Positions 22,768 through 34,200 of a stretch of 64,000 nt of DNA are shown here, in pieces (position 1 is the first letter of the stretch; each line of letters starts with the position of its first letter). Both the position numbers and the translations under genes were made by a program. Origin of the DNA: Selaginella moellendorffii (Eukaryota; Streptophyta; Lycopodiopsida; Selaginellales; Selaginellaceae); assembly GCF_000143415.4 (NCBI RefSeq), contig NW_003314283.1:1718272-1782271 (forward strand), in the 5' to 3' direction. Below the pieces are notes generated by a model. The model searched no databases. It saw only the letters and a program-made list of their open reading frames with translations, and had not been told where the DNA came from.

Positions 22768-24552
22768 TTAACTTGCTGCTTTCACATATGCGACTAGCGC
22801 TCCTGTGGGAGAAAACGAAGTAGCTCTCTTAGCGACAAGAAATAAAAAGAGAGCTTACCCTCAGATAAAGCCAACACAGTCTCCGGTGATAGCGCAACGA
22901 GAGATTCAGTTCCAGCACCCACAAACAGCACCTGCATCACTGCAATCTCTCAAACTTAAGACACACCCAGCGGTGATACAGACACCTCGCATACAACCTC
23001 GGGGAGCAATGGCGCCGTCAACAGAATGCATGTCTTCCGGAACTGCGAGAACGTAGACGGAGTTCTTTCCATCTGATAGCCACAGTGTCCTGACCCCTGA
23101 GTAAAACGAGAGAAAAGTGAGGTATACGAACCAAAAGAGTCATTTTACCTCCTGTGTCCGTAGCACACGGAACGACCGCAAGAGAGGACACGCGAAATGG
23201 AACCTCAACAGACCTGGTGTCCACGCGCACGACAGCGCTCTTGGATGATCTCGCCCTGCCTTTCGCAAAAATGGACCTCTTAAAGCTCATCAGCTGAAGC
23301 TTTCCCGACGAATCAAGAGCCAGAAAAGCAGTCGCCGACAGAGGATGGATTGCCACCACCTGTTCCATACCGGTCAGTGCTACACTGATCGACTGCTGTG
23401 CTTCTCTGATCGCCTGCACAGCCGCCTCTTCGCAGTGTTTGAGTGACATAACACCGTTTTTCTGGTGATCTGCAAACACAGGATCGTCTCAGGATTAAGC
23501 TTGCACAATCTCCGTGACTTACTAGGTGATGACTTTGCTGCTCGGTGATCACAATCCTTATCACCGCACTTCCCAACTTCCGGCACAAATTCATCATCCA
23601 AGCTCGACGAGTCATCCTGGCTCAGGTCTCGGAAACCGTTCTTCTTCACCACCACTGAGTTGAAGAGGTACTTTTCGTACAAGCCATTCAAAGGAGCGTG
23701 AACTCGAGTAGCCGCCTGCTTGTTGTCATCGCCGCACGGAGGCGGAAGAGCAGCAACAGTAGAATCGATCGCTAACTTTTGCCTCGCACTCAAACTCCGG
23801 CCCTTGACGAGTGGCCGGAGAGGGAAGACGCGAACCCTTCCAATCTCGCCGATAAGCAAGTGCTGCATGGAGAGATGGATCGAGTAGACCGGAGCAGCAC
23901 TGCAGTCGAGTAGCGCACAGCTGAGGAGGAGAAGCGAGCCACTAGAGTCGCCAGCTTTGGGATCCTGGAGCTTGGCAGCAAACAGCCAGACCTTGCCAGC
24001 CACGGGGGAGTGGAGGGCGATGAAGTTGACAGACGCGACCATCTTCACTCCCATATGGGGGATATCGAGCCGGGCAGCCATTCGCGGCGACGAAGAACCC
24101 CCAAAACCCCCTGCCTCCAGCGGCACCTGTCTCGTCGTGTCAATCGTGTCGCAGCACCACGCCCGGAGATCCGTGCACGATCCAGTCGTGCCAGGCGATG
24201 GCGACGCCACTAGGAAGAAGCTGTGATGGCGGCAAGGCGCGGGCGAGGAGAATTGGCCGAATTGAAGCGCGACGCCATCGATTGTGGGAGATCCGGCATG
24301 GCCGCCGCGTACCTGAGCTCGGAGGAAGCAAGCGTCGGAGCAGCCGGGCGCCTTGAGCCGCTTGTAGGATTGCCTGGAGGAGATCGGGGAGGAGGGATTT
24401 GAGCTCCCGGGATCGGCGAGGAGCGGCAGGAGGAGGCAAGAGGAGAGATTATCGGATAGAATGGCGGCAGCTACAGCCTTGTCGAAGGGCTCCAGTAGCA
24501 GCCTGGCCACGGAATTGGAAGGATCCACTACTCCAAGCCTGCACGCCCGCAT
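22768..24552 (-). CDS. Conserved-looking unknown protein, possibly beta-propeller (5 exons)
   Basis: Model: complement of 22768-22802, 22859-22931, 22984-23096, 23149-23469 and 23523-24552. The exons total 1572 nt (523 aa). Introns are 50-56 nt with GT-AG ends. Several short strand-turn segments end in Trp/Asp or Gly-rich turns (VVAIHPLSATAFLALDSSGK, VRTLWLSDGKNSVYVLAV, LVALSPETVLALSEGALVAY), which suggests WD40-like or propeller blades toward the C-terminus. No signal peptide is obvious. The start at 24552 is the first ATG after an in-frame stop. The family could not be named. It is head-to-head with the kinase gene at 25012. Confidence 0.75.
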
Positions 24553-24651
24553 CCCATTCCTTGTTGCAATCTAACTCACCCGGAAGAAGCGCGAGACGAT
24601 GGAGGAGAGCAGCGAGACGAAGACGACACCATTCATCATCGATCCAACGAC

Positions 24652-24665
24652 AAACCCTAACCCTG
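24652..24665. promoter_or_regulatory. Telo-box-like promoter motif
   Basis: AAACCCTAACCCT lies about 100 bp upstream of the ATG at 24552. Telo-boxes (AAACCCTAA) are known promoter or 5' leader elements in plant housekeeping genes. Related AGGGTT/AACCCTAA motifs occur before 41849 and 50562. Confidence 0.5.
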
Positions 24666-25011
24666 TCCAATCGAAATTATTCCCCTCCCAAAGGGCGGGT
24701 ATATTCCGTCGCCGTCTAGACGGAGGGATATTGCGAGGTCCGCTCTTTGCTTTGGCCCCTTGCGCCTAGAAATGGGGAGCTCCTCCGCCGAGGCCAGGGT
24801 TTCTGTGGATCGCGATTGCGAGTGCATCCATTTTCATTGCCGTTTTCCTTGCCATGCTGCTGCGCCGGGGAGAATGAAGCATCTCGTGAGCTTTAGTTCT
24901 CTCAATCGCTTGCTTCTTCTCAATCATGTCTTTGATCTCTATCACTGCCTGAAAGAGAGAAGCTCTTCGTTAGCGTAGCGAGTTTTGTTCCTGCTCGCCG
25001 ATCACGCAGCA

Positions 25012-27698
25012 ATGTATGCGTCGCCAAGGAGGATTTTGGTGGTCGTGGATGCTTCCAGGGATCAGCTCATTTCTTCGCAAGCTCTCACTTGGACGCTCAA
25101 TTCGTTTGCTCGGCCCGACGATGTGATCAGGCTGCTTGGTGTTCTTCTCCAACCGGCCAAAACTTCGCAAGCAATGAGACGTGAGTTTTTTCTTTTCATG
25201 CTAGAAAACTTTCATGCTTACTTTCTCGGCAGTGGGACACAAGTCCCGAGCTGATCTCGATCCAGATGTTATATCTGCTGCGAACGAGGACAACTTTGCT
25301 AAGCTCAAAGAAAATTCCCAGGCAAGCTTGCCTAGCTTTTCTATAGACAGTAATAAATCTGTTTTATTCTTGTCAAACAGGTTGCTCTGAGCTTCGCCAT
25401 TATTCGAGGGTTTCAAGCGAGAAATGTATTACTCCGGGATGCAAAGGTTTTTGCTCCGACATGGATTGTTATGGACAGGTCGAGACGATGTGTTGATTTC
25501 AATCCTCGTGCATGCTAATGAGCTCAACGCATTGCAGGTTTATGAAGAAGGAAGTTACATATATCAATGAGCTGCTGGAGTGTAACTTGGCAGTCATGGA
25601 TAAGCACGGCAAAGGACGCGTCGTGAAACTCGTCACTCCCGATAAATGCGATGTGGACTCCAGTGATCTCTTTGAGCTAGAGGTTCCACTCGGTCTGACT
25701 AGCATGGATTCCTGCACCGACCACAAGCGCAAAGTGAATTCTTCGCCGGAAAACAACAATGCGAATCAGCGCAGCGCGACTTCTGCAAACGCTCCAGCTG
25801 TTAGTGGTGAAGCCACTGACAATACTACATTCGCAAGTGAACTCGTGAAATGTAAGCTCCTGCTTGCTATACTTTCGATCATGTTTCTTACAGTTGATTA
25901 CACAGCCAACGGCCAGGTGTCAACAATAGACTCCGGTTTCACTGCAGAAGAGTCTGCATCTCTTGGATCATTTCGATGCTTTCTGAAGCTCAGTCCCGAT
26001 AAGAACTCACCGCAAGGTAGCATAGAGGCAGTCTCGGATCGGCCAAGCTCCGGCACAGGTCCTATTTCTGTACAGCCAGACCGCCGATCGGAGATGCTGG
26101 AGCTCTTAGGCGGGCCCAACGAGCTCGAAACCAAGCTTTTCGATAGTTATGTCGAGGAATCATCAATGTTGCTAGGAAGCAAGTTGCACCAAGAAGCCGG
26201 CGGCAACGAGGAGGCATTTGTAAAGAACGTGGTCAGTGATCTGGATCGTTGCTTCAGTGTGGTCGAGAACCATGAGGCCAAAGGAGCGTCAGGAAATCAA
26301 GGGGCAGCCCCGCTTTGTCATCTGTGCAACAACAAGTCACCACGTTTTGGAACGCAACCAATCATGTTTTCGTTCAGTAAGATCGAAGAGGCGACGAATA
26401 AGTTCTCCAAGGAGAACTTGGTGGCCGAAGGCGGCTTTGGATTTGTCTACAAAGGTGTCCTCTCAGATGGGCAGCTGGTTGCTGTAAAGCAACACAAGCT
26501 CGCGAGCAGGCAGGGGGACAGGGAATTCAAGGCCGAAGTTGAAGTTCTTAGTAGTGCTCAACATCGAAATCTAGTGACTCTGATTGGTTACTGCACCGAA
26601 GGTGGCCGAAGAATCCTCGTTTACGAGTTCGTCTGCAATGGCTCGCTGAATAAGCATCTCTCCAGAAGTAAGTCTTCGCCAGTTTGTCTCGGATTCACGG
26701 TACTGATGATTCCTTTTGTTCTAGAGAATCCGAAGCCACTTGACTGGCCCTCAAGACAGAATATCGCCTTGGGAGCAGCCAGAGGGTTGCGTTACCTCCA
26801 CGAAGAATGCCGCATCGGATGCATTGTTCATCGTGACGTGAGACCAAACAACATTCTTGTGACGCACGATTTCACTGCACTGGTAGGCCTCGAATCCTCG
26901 TATTCTGCCCCAGACTAAACTCGTTTTGTGAAACTCGAAGGTGGGAGACTTTGGCCTTGCAAGATGGCAGGCAAGTGGAGACACAGCGGAACAAACTCGC
27001 GTCATTGGCACGATCGGGTATGAAGTATCATCCGTTTTCATGTGTCTTCACAAGCTGATTTTCTCTTTTCCAAGGTACGTAGCTCCCGAGTATGCTGAGA
27101 CAGGACACATTACCGAAAAGGCAGATGTTTACTCCTTTGGATTGGTACTTCTAGAGATCATAACCGGCCGTCCTGCGTTTGATAGCTACCAGCAACCGGG
27201 GCAGCAGCATCTACCAGACTGGGTGAGTTTCTCTTTTTCCTCTCTTTTACACCTTGCCTGATACGTTCACGGATTGTCAGGCAACACCTTTTCTGGCAGC
27301 ACGCGCCGCCCATGAACTTTTAGACGAGAGAATCGACGAGTCCTCGATCGACGAGTACGAGCTTATCAACATGGTGACGGCAGCCAGCCTTTGCATCCAA
27401 AAGGACCCAAGCAACAGGCCCAAGATGAGCCAGGTTTGCTCTTCCTTGGCTGTGACACTGTAGCTTATCCCGTTTGTTTCGTCAGGTGGTCAGGTATCTC
27501 GAAGGAGACGACAGGGAGACTACTCCATTGTCGCCTCTTGTCGACCACAATGCCAACTTGGAGCTCCTGGTGCCATCCAAGCCCGTCCCCCCGCGCACTT
27601 CTGTACAGTTCTTCCTTCCTATCTTGGACAAGATGTTCGAGGAAATCAAGCCCAGGGCCCCGAGGAGATCGAGCATTTCCTATGATGAGATGCTGTGA
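25012..27698 (+). CDS. Receptor-like cytoplasmic kinase with N-terminal USP/alpha-hydrolase-like domain (10 exons)
   Basis: Exons: 25012-25180, 25233-25321, 25381-25478, 25538-25851, 25894-26667, 26725-26882, 26941-27017, 27075-27222, 27281-27433 and 27486-27698 (2193 nt, 730 aa). The N-terminus ([20 protein letters not shown]) is the nucleotide alpha-hydrolase/USP fold seen in a plant kinase family related to PERK kinases. The kinase domain spans about residues 390-690, with glycine loop [15 protein letters not shown] lysine, [14 protein letters not shown] and APEYAE. The main catalytic residues look present, though the HRD+2 Lys is Arg. No transmembrane segment occurs in the fully spliced form. 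Two oddities: intron 2 is GC-AG (25322-25380), and the 42-nt intron 25852-25893 keeps frame if retained. Confidence 0.9.
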
Positions 27699-27885
27699 GA
27701 GCACGGGGAGAGCAAATCTTTGTACATAGTCGTGTACAAAACTTAATTTCATTATTTATTCAATAACTTGGTTTGAATGCTATGATACACACCATTTCTA
27801 CACTGATGATTTACAACGAAGTAAGCTGTCCAACGCTGTAAAATAGCAGCATACCTCTTGATGTTCGTGATAACGAATGGAGCCA

Positions 27886-28867
27886 TCATTGGAGTCCCAG
27901 CTCCTTCTTGAGTTTCGTCAGTAGCTCCTCGATATCGTCCATCTGTGACTCTGGAGAGCTTTGGCTCTTCGCTTCGCTCTCCTTTGAAGCGCTGCCGTTC
28001 GTTTCGCGCTGCTGCTGCTGCTGCTCTTGAGGAGGAGTGTCCACGTTAAGCTCCTTCTCGAGAAACTCGAGAAACTCCTCTCCAAGCTCCTACAAAACAA
28101 AAAAAAAGAGCGCGTCATCTTTTCATTCGGCGACGGGGGCTACTTACAGCAAGCTCTTCCCAGAGGCTCTTTGGTTGCGAATCCTTGGAAGTAGAATCCC
28201 TTTTCTGCTGGAACTCAGCTTGCAAATCCCGGAAAAAATCGTCTGCAGCACGAAAAGTTCACAACTTTAGTAGTTGCTTATCAATCCGAAAATGTCTAGT
28301 ACCAAACGAGACACTCAAGTCTTTGAAAAAATCACCTGGAGCAGCCAGACATATCAAGAAAGAAGAGAAACGAGAGAAACATGTCACACACCTAAGCCAT
28401 AGAAATCCTCTTCTTCCACTGCTCTCGAACTGGACCTGGAACGTCTCTCGCTCGATCGCTTGCTGGCTTCGTACTTTGCGCGCTTGGACGGATCAACCAG
28501 CGTTTGATACGCTTGCTTGATCCGCATAAACTTCTCCTGTGCATCAGGCTGGAGCCAAACAATAAGAAGAAAAAATGCCACTGGAGCTTACCTCTTTGTT
28601 AACGTCTGGATGGAGCTTGAGAGCGAGACGACGATAGGCGCGCTTGATTTCCTTCTCATCCGCCCCCGGTGCCACGCCCAGGATGTGATACAAGCTCTCT
28701 CCATTCGAAGAGCTCTTCCAATTCTTCGCCGCAGCCGCTGCCACCAAAATGCGGCGCCTATCTCCACGCCAGCGCGGGCTAGCTGAAGAATTCAGCTTCC
28801 GGAAGTGGCCGCGCCACGAAATCGATGTAGCATTTCCTAGCGGAGGAATGCCACACGCGCAATGCAT
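27886..28867 (-). CDS. DnaJ-domain protein, probably plastid-targeted (5 exons)
   Basis: Model: complement of 27886-28089, 28148-28242, 28303-28335, 28392-28548 and 28592-28867 (765 nt, 254 aa). After an N-terminal Ser/Arg-rich stretch that resembles a transit peptide comes the J domain: [20 protein letters not shown], then [12 protein letters not shown] with the HPD tripeptide, then [20 protein letters not shown]. The tail is acidic and Gln-rich (QEQQQQQ) and ends in a coiled-coil-like helix. There are no zinc fingers, so it is a type III co-chaperone for Hsp70. Its ATG is only 32 nt after the stop of the PPR gene upstream on the same strand. Confidence 0.9.
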
Positions 28868-28899
28868 GCCCCAGTCGCGCAAGCCCTAAAAACAGAGCT

Positions 28900-30945
28900 T
28901 TAGGGTTCTTGAGCAGAAGAAGAGGAAATGGCGGTGGAGAGCGCGATGTAGGAAGATGAATTCCGCGGCTCCATCCCCAGGACGTGCTCAGCCGCATCGC
29001 CGGCGTGCTCGTCGCTGGATTGGACGCTGCTGGCCCCAAGGAGCGACATCCAGGCGAGCGGCTTTGGATAGAAGGGCATGATTTCGATGAGTTCTTGCGC
29101 GCGCTGGAGCTGCCCTGTCCGTCCCAGCAGATCGACCATGCATTCGTAGTGCTCGGCGATGGGCTGCATGCCGTGGTCCTCGATCATGGAGAGGAAGTAG
29201 TAGCGAGCGTCACGGAGGAGGCCCGAGTGGCTGCAAGCGAACAAGATGCCCACGAATGCGATGGGGTCAGGGCAAATGCCCTCGCGGCGCATCGCCTGGA
29301 ACCACTGCAGCGCTTGCGATCCTCGCCCCAGCTGCGCGTACGCCTCGATAAGCGCTGTCCAGCAATTCACACTCCGGATCTCCATCGCATCGAACACCGC
29401 CTGGGCGTCCTCCGCCGATCCACACTTGCCATACATGTGGATGAGCGCGTTGCCTACCGGGCTGGTGCCAATCTGGAAGCTTGCATCCACGATCCGGGCG
29501 TGGAACGAGCGCGCGAAGCCCAGCTGATCAGCCGATCCCACGCTGGCGATCGCCGCCACGATGCTCGCGAATGTGCCCTCGCTCGGCTTGACACCCTCGA
29601 GATCCATCCTCCGGAGCAGCGCCACCGCCTGGGCGTGGCAGCCGTGGCTGTGCTCCGCCGCGATCATCGAGTTCCAGGCTATGGAGTCCTTGTGCTGGAT
29701 CCGCTCGAACGCTCCCCGCGCATCCTCCAGCCTGCCGCAGCGGCTAAACATGTTGACGATGGTGGTGGCGAGGATAAGGTGATCGCCGGCGGCGGCGCCG
29801 CTGCTAGCGCCGCCGCCCAGCCGCTCCCCGAGCATGGCCTCGATCCGGGCGTGGATTAGCGCCGCCTGGGTGGGATCTCCGAGCACGCAGCCCGCGGCGG
29901 CGATTCTGGCCATGGTGGTCTCGTTTGGGCGGATGAGCCCCTCGTGATCCATCTCCCAGAGGAGGCGGAGCGCGGCGGCGGCGTGGCGGCGATCCTGGCG
30001 GGCGGCGTAGGCGGAGATGACAGCCGTCCAGGTGATGACGCTGCGTGATCGCAGTGGCATTTGATCGAACACCTCCCTGGCTTGATCGGGCGCGCCGCAG
30101 CGTCCATACATGGCGATGAGCGCATTGCCCACCGCTGGATCGAAGGAAGCGTCGAGGCCGGTGGCGGTCATCCGGGCTTGGAGCTGCGCCGCCAGCGCCA
30201 CATCGCTCACCGCCTCCGCCAGCGTCGCCAGCGTGATCGCGTTGGGTTCCACGCCCTCCACGTCCATTCTCCGGAAGAGTGCCACCACGTCGCCCCCATA
30301 GCCCCGCTGCGCCAGCGCCGCCAGCATTGCGTTCCACGGCACTACCGATCGGTGGTCCTGATCCGGGTGGCGCTGGATCGCATCGAACACGCTCCACGCA
30401 TCGTCGATTCCTTCGCCGCAGCGCCCATACATGCTGAGCAGCGCCGTTGCCACCACGCCATCGCCCTGGAGCTCCTTGGCCACGATCCGCCCGTGGATCT
30501 CTCGCCCGGCCTCCAATTCCTCCGGCGATCGCGAGTGGAGCGCGCCCAGGGCGTTGACGATGGCGATCTTGCCCGCGTCGCCGTCCATGGCAGCTCCCAC
30601 GCGGTGGAAGATGTCGAGGGCCTCTCGGGGATGCCCGTTGAGGGCAAATGCCGCCATGAGGATGTTCCACGAGTGATTGTTCTTGGGCTGGATGAGATCG
30701 AAGACCGCCACCGCATCCTCCAGGCAGCCGCATTTGGCGTACATCTGGACGAGGAGATTGTAGAGGTAGGGCTGGCGATGGAAGCGGCTCGTGTTCTTGA
30801 GGATGTGGGCGTGGAGGAGCTTCCCGGCGGTGAGGGCCCTGTCGGCGGCGCACTGGCGGAGGAGATTCCCCAGCGCCGCCGAGTCCAATTCATCCAGTTG
30901 CGGCGGTAGCGGTGGTGGCGGCGCTGGAGGAGCGGCGAGAGCCAT
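28900..30945 (-). CDS. PLS-class pentatricopeptide repeat protein (681 aa, intronless)
   Basis: A single exon typical of plant PPR genes. Repeats recur about every 31-36 residues, seen as YLYNLLVQMYAKCGCLEDA, VVATALLSMYGRCG, VGNALIAMYGRCG and VGNALIHMYGKCG, each followed by an F-D-x-M/I block and an SWN or TWT turn. The C-terminus (HYECMVDLLGRTGQLQRAQE, then the PLAW..LLGAS block) is an E-type domain. No DYW deaminase domain follows; the protein ends soon after YIALS. Such proteins bind organellar RNA and usually specify C-to-U editing sites; this one would need a DYW partner. The stop codon overlaps an AACCCTAAA telo-box-like motif just ahead of the DnaJ gene. Confidence 0.93.
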   Translation of the reverse strand: MALAAPPAPPPPLPPQLDELDSAALGNLLRQCAADRALTAGKLLHAHILKNTSRFHRQPYLYNLLVQMYAKCGCLEDAVAVFDLIQPKNNHSWNILMAAFALNGHPREALDIFHRVGAAMDGDAGKIAIVNALGALHSRSPEELEAGREIHGRIVAKELQGDGVVATALLSMYGRCGEGIDDAWSVFDAIQRHPDQDHRSVVPWNAMLAALAQRGYGGDVVALFRRMDVEGVEPNAITLATLAEAVSDVALAAQLQARMTATGLDASFDPAVGNALIAMYGRCGAPDQAREVFDQMPLRSRSVITWTAVISAYAARQDRRHAAAALRLLWEMDHEGLIRPNETTMARIAAAGCVLGDPTQAALIHARIEAMLGERLGGGASSGAAAGDHLILATTIVNMFSRCGRLEDARGAFERIQHKDSIAWNSMIAAEHSHGCHAQAVALLRRMDLEGVKPSEGTFASIVAAIASVGSADQLGFARSFHARIVDASFQIGTSPVGNALIHMYGKCGSAEDAQAVFDAMEIRSVNCWTALIEAYAQLGRGSQALQWFQAMRREGICPDPIAFVGILFACSHSGLLRDARYYFLSMIEDHGMQPIAEHYECMVDLLGRTGQLQRAQELIEIMPFYPKPLAWMSLLGASSVQSSDEHAGDAAEHVLGMEPRNSSSYIALSTAISSSSAQEP

Positions 30946-31103
30946 GGATGTGGGAAGAGTGGATAGAAATTTATAAAGCTTCCAAGCTACATTCTCCCGC
31001 CCGCCATGTCATACACCCGCTAACGGGGGTTTATAACCCCCGTGTGGAGGAGCCCTAAAATATCATTTTGGGTGTTTGCTGTGCCAGGGAGGAGGAGGAA
31101 GCC

Positions 31104-31205
31104 ATGGCGCCCCGGGCGGCTATGGCGATGGCGATGGCGATGGCCAACAAAGAGAATGCGGCCTCCTGGAGACTTGAACATCCTCGATCCAGCCAACAAT
31201 CTTGA
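31104..31205 (+). CDS. Upstream ORF (33 aa) before the CPL1-like gene
   Basis: ATG in a good context (GCCATGG) opens a 33-codon frame starting with Met-Ala repeats and ending at TGA 31203-31205, 78 nt before the main ATG. Translation of the main gene would need leaky scanning or re-initiation. Whether the transcript starts upstream of it is not known. Confidence 0.4.
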   Translation: MAPRAAMAMAMAMANKENAASWRLEHPRSSQQS

Positions 31206-31283
31206 CGAAGAGGACGAGGACGACGACGAAGATCCTCCAATCTCGCGGCCGGCGCAGCGAGCGAACCGAGCTACGAGCGATCG

Positions 31284-34200
31284 ATGGAGGAATCATCGCA
31301 AGGGTTTCCAGCGGCGGGCGAAGGCGATGGAGGCTTAGGGTTTGTGGCAGCGGTGTACATGGGTCAAGATCACATCGGCGAAGTGAGGGTGCGAGCACAG
31401 TCGCCACTTCCTCCGCCGCTCCTCCTCCGCCCCAGGCCGCCGCCGCATTCGTCGTCATCGTCATCGCCACCACTCCTGGCGGAGTCGCAGTCGCAGCCGC
31501 AAGCGATGACGACAGCGACGGCGACGGCGACGACGTCAACGCTGGTCAGCGCGGCGACGACCATCACGGCCGCGACGACGAGCGGGAGTGTGGAGGTTGC
31601 TCGATCGGCGCTGGGATCGGGCATTCGCGTCGCCGCCCTCTCGCCGCCCAGCGAGCGATGCCATCCTCTGGTGGTGATCCATACGGTGTCCATGGATCCG
31701 GTGTGGTTGAAGCTGGATGATCGGCACAAGACTTCTTCCTCATCGCCACCACCACCACCATCGACATCGCCACGGCAATTGGACGGAGATGGAGCTCGAT
31801 CGTCGAGCCCACTGCGCCATCTCTACAAGACTTGCATCGAGGAAGCAAAGGTAGTAAAAGATCAAACGCAAAGACTTTGCGCGCCAATCTCCCTCTCTCT
31901 CTTGTTTGGTCGCTTTGTTTTGTTTGAAACTTCCATCCTCCAATCCTCCATCCTTTCGTTGACACAACTTGATCTCAATCCATCCCTCCCAGCGGCAATC
32001 ACAAAGGGAGCGCGTCAATTCACTCTTCCCTCGAATCTTGGAGAAGATTCGTGGCATTTTCTCCTTTCCCTTTTGCTTCCCAGCTCGCGAGATGGTGGTC
32101 CTAATTCTCTCTATCGCTCTCGTGTGGCGCAGGCGGCTGTGGTACCCATGGATGGAAACGTGGAATTGCTCCTGGTGGCCGTGAAGAGCGAGACGAGCAG
32201 CAATGGGGAGCAAAAGGAGGATGGTTGCTTCTTCTGGGCGTTCGTGCTCCCGCGGGGCCTCTACGCGTCCTGCCTCGCCATGCTCAGCACAAGGTGCCTG
32301 GCCATGGTTCTGGATCTGGACGAGACGCTCATACTGGCCAACACGATGCGCTCCTTCGAGGACCGGATGGACGCGCTCAAGGCCCAGATCGACAAGCAGC
32401 GCATCCCGCTGCCCAACAAAGGCATGGACGCGCAGAAGCTCGCATGCCTCACCGCCGAGCTCAAGCGCTACTCGGACGACCGTGCGCTGCTCAAGCAGTT
32501 TGTGGATAGCGACTGCGTGATCGTGGACAACGGGAGGATCATCACGGCGCAGCTTGAGGAGGAGGTGATGAGACCAGTGATTCGAATTCCGGAGCGCAAC
32601 ATCATTCTCACCCGCGTCAACCCTGCCGTCAGCTAGAAACCATCCGGAAACTCGTTCTCACTTTCTTTTGTTCTTTGGCTTGATCCAGGTGAGAGATACG
32701 AGCGTTTTGGTGAGGATGAGGCCGGCATGGGAAGAGCTGCGAAACCACTTGGTGGCAAAAGATCGCAAGCGCTTTCAAGTCTACATTTGTACCATGTCGG
32801 AACGAGACTACGCAATGGAAATGTGGAGATTACTCGATCCAGGGGCGCGTCTCATTGAATCCACAGAGCTCCAGCGAAGACTGGTTTGTGTCAAAGCAGG
32901 TGAATCAGAGTTCTTTGTTTGTCTTGTCCTTCTTACAAGTTTCTTGACCACTTTTTTTCTTGTATAGGCTCGAAGAAATCTTTATCAAGCATGTTTGAGC
33001 AGCTGCATTGCCATCCCAGGATGGCCATGGTGATTGATGATCGTCCCGAAGTTTGGGAGGACAAGGATCAGCCTCATGTTCATACTGTTCCTGCATTTTC
33101 TCCTTACTATGCACCACAAGCGGAGGTTGGATCACGGATTTTTTTCCGATCGATCTATGTTTACATGTCCTTTTTTCTCTCTCTCTCTCTCTGCCATGCA
33201 GGCTAGTGCCCCGCTTCCAGTTTTGTGGATCGCACGAAATGTCGCATCGAATGTCCGGGCTGGTTTCTTCAAGTAAGTGGCGTTTTGCGAAGAAGGCTGT
33301 TGTGGCTAATCCAAATTGAAACATAGGTACTTTGACGAAGTCCTCCCGCAAAAGCTTTCTCAAGTTAATTTTGATACAAACGGCTTGACGCTGCCAGACC
33401 CTCCTTCCGCTGCGAATTACTTCACTATCGAGGTGAGCGACACTTACATTTTCCCTCCGGTTTCGAGTTTAAACACTAGCACTCCATGCAGATTGAAAAC
33501 GTGATCCCAGAGAACAACAACTGTGTACCGAAATATTTCCCCGATGGTATCACGGGACCAGAGGTCGCGATGGCCTTGTCACGCAAGGTAAATCTTGGTG
33601 TGAAACAACGCTTGAAGTTGTAATTGTTGCTGCGTGTTTGTTTGATTTGTAGGATCTGCAAAATGGCCACGCACACCAAAATGGAGAGTTAGCTCCAGCA
33701 GCCGGTGGCTGGCTGGAAGCGGAGGACGAGGAACAAGCGCAGCCGGATTCACCATCAAACAAATCATGTGAAGCAAAAACTAGTGGAAAATGTCAGCAAC
33801 AGGTATGTCATTCTCTTTTTCTTATGGTTGAGACGGATACGAACAATACTCTATTTGTTGCAGGAGCATGCAAATGGCAATGACCTAGCAGTCTTAAAAG
33901 GTTGTTTTTGCACCGTTCTTCCTGGTTATAGCTGACGCATGGATTTTCAGATTTAGAGAGGCTAACTATTATTGCCAAAGCATTAGATCTTTCAGATCTC
34001 CTTGTAGCGCTCAGGGACTTTGGTGACAAATCTAAAACGCAAGTATGTGTTGTCGTTTCTTGCCTTCAACTTGTTTTAAACTGGCTGTCTCAGGTTGAAT
34101 TCCGGTGTTCTATTCGGCCAGCTCAAGCACTACAATTCTCTGCTGAGGTAAGTTGTTGTCTGCTGGTTTCTCAATTCTCGAAGTGTCAAGCACTCTGGTT

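Noticed and set aside
24985-25011. TTG start 27 nt upstream of the kinase ATG
   Set aside because: A normal ATG at 25012 lies directly before the conserved [10 protein letters not shown] block; a non-ATG start is not needed.
28984-30909. Long plus- and minus-strand frames over the PPR gene
   Set aside because: GC-rich shadows of the PPR coding frame; they lack any family motif.
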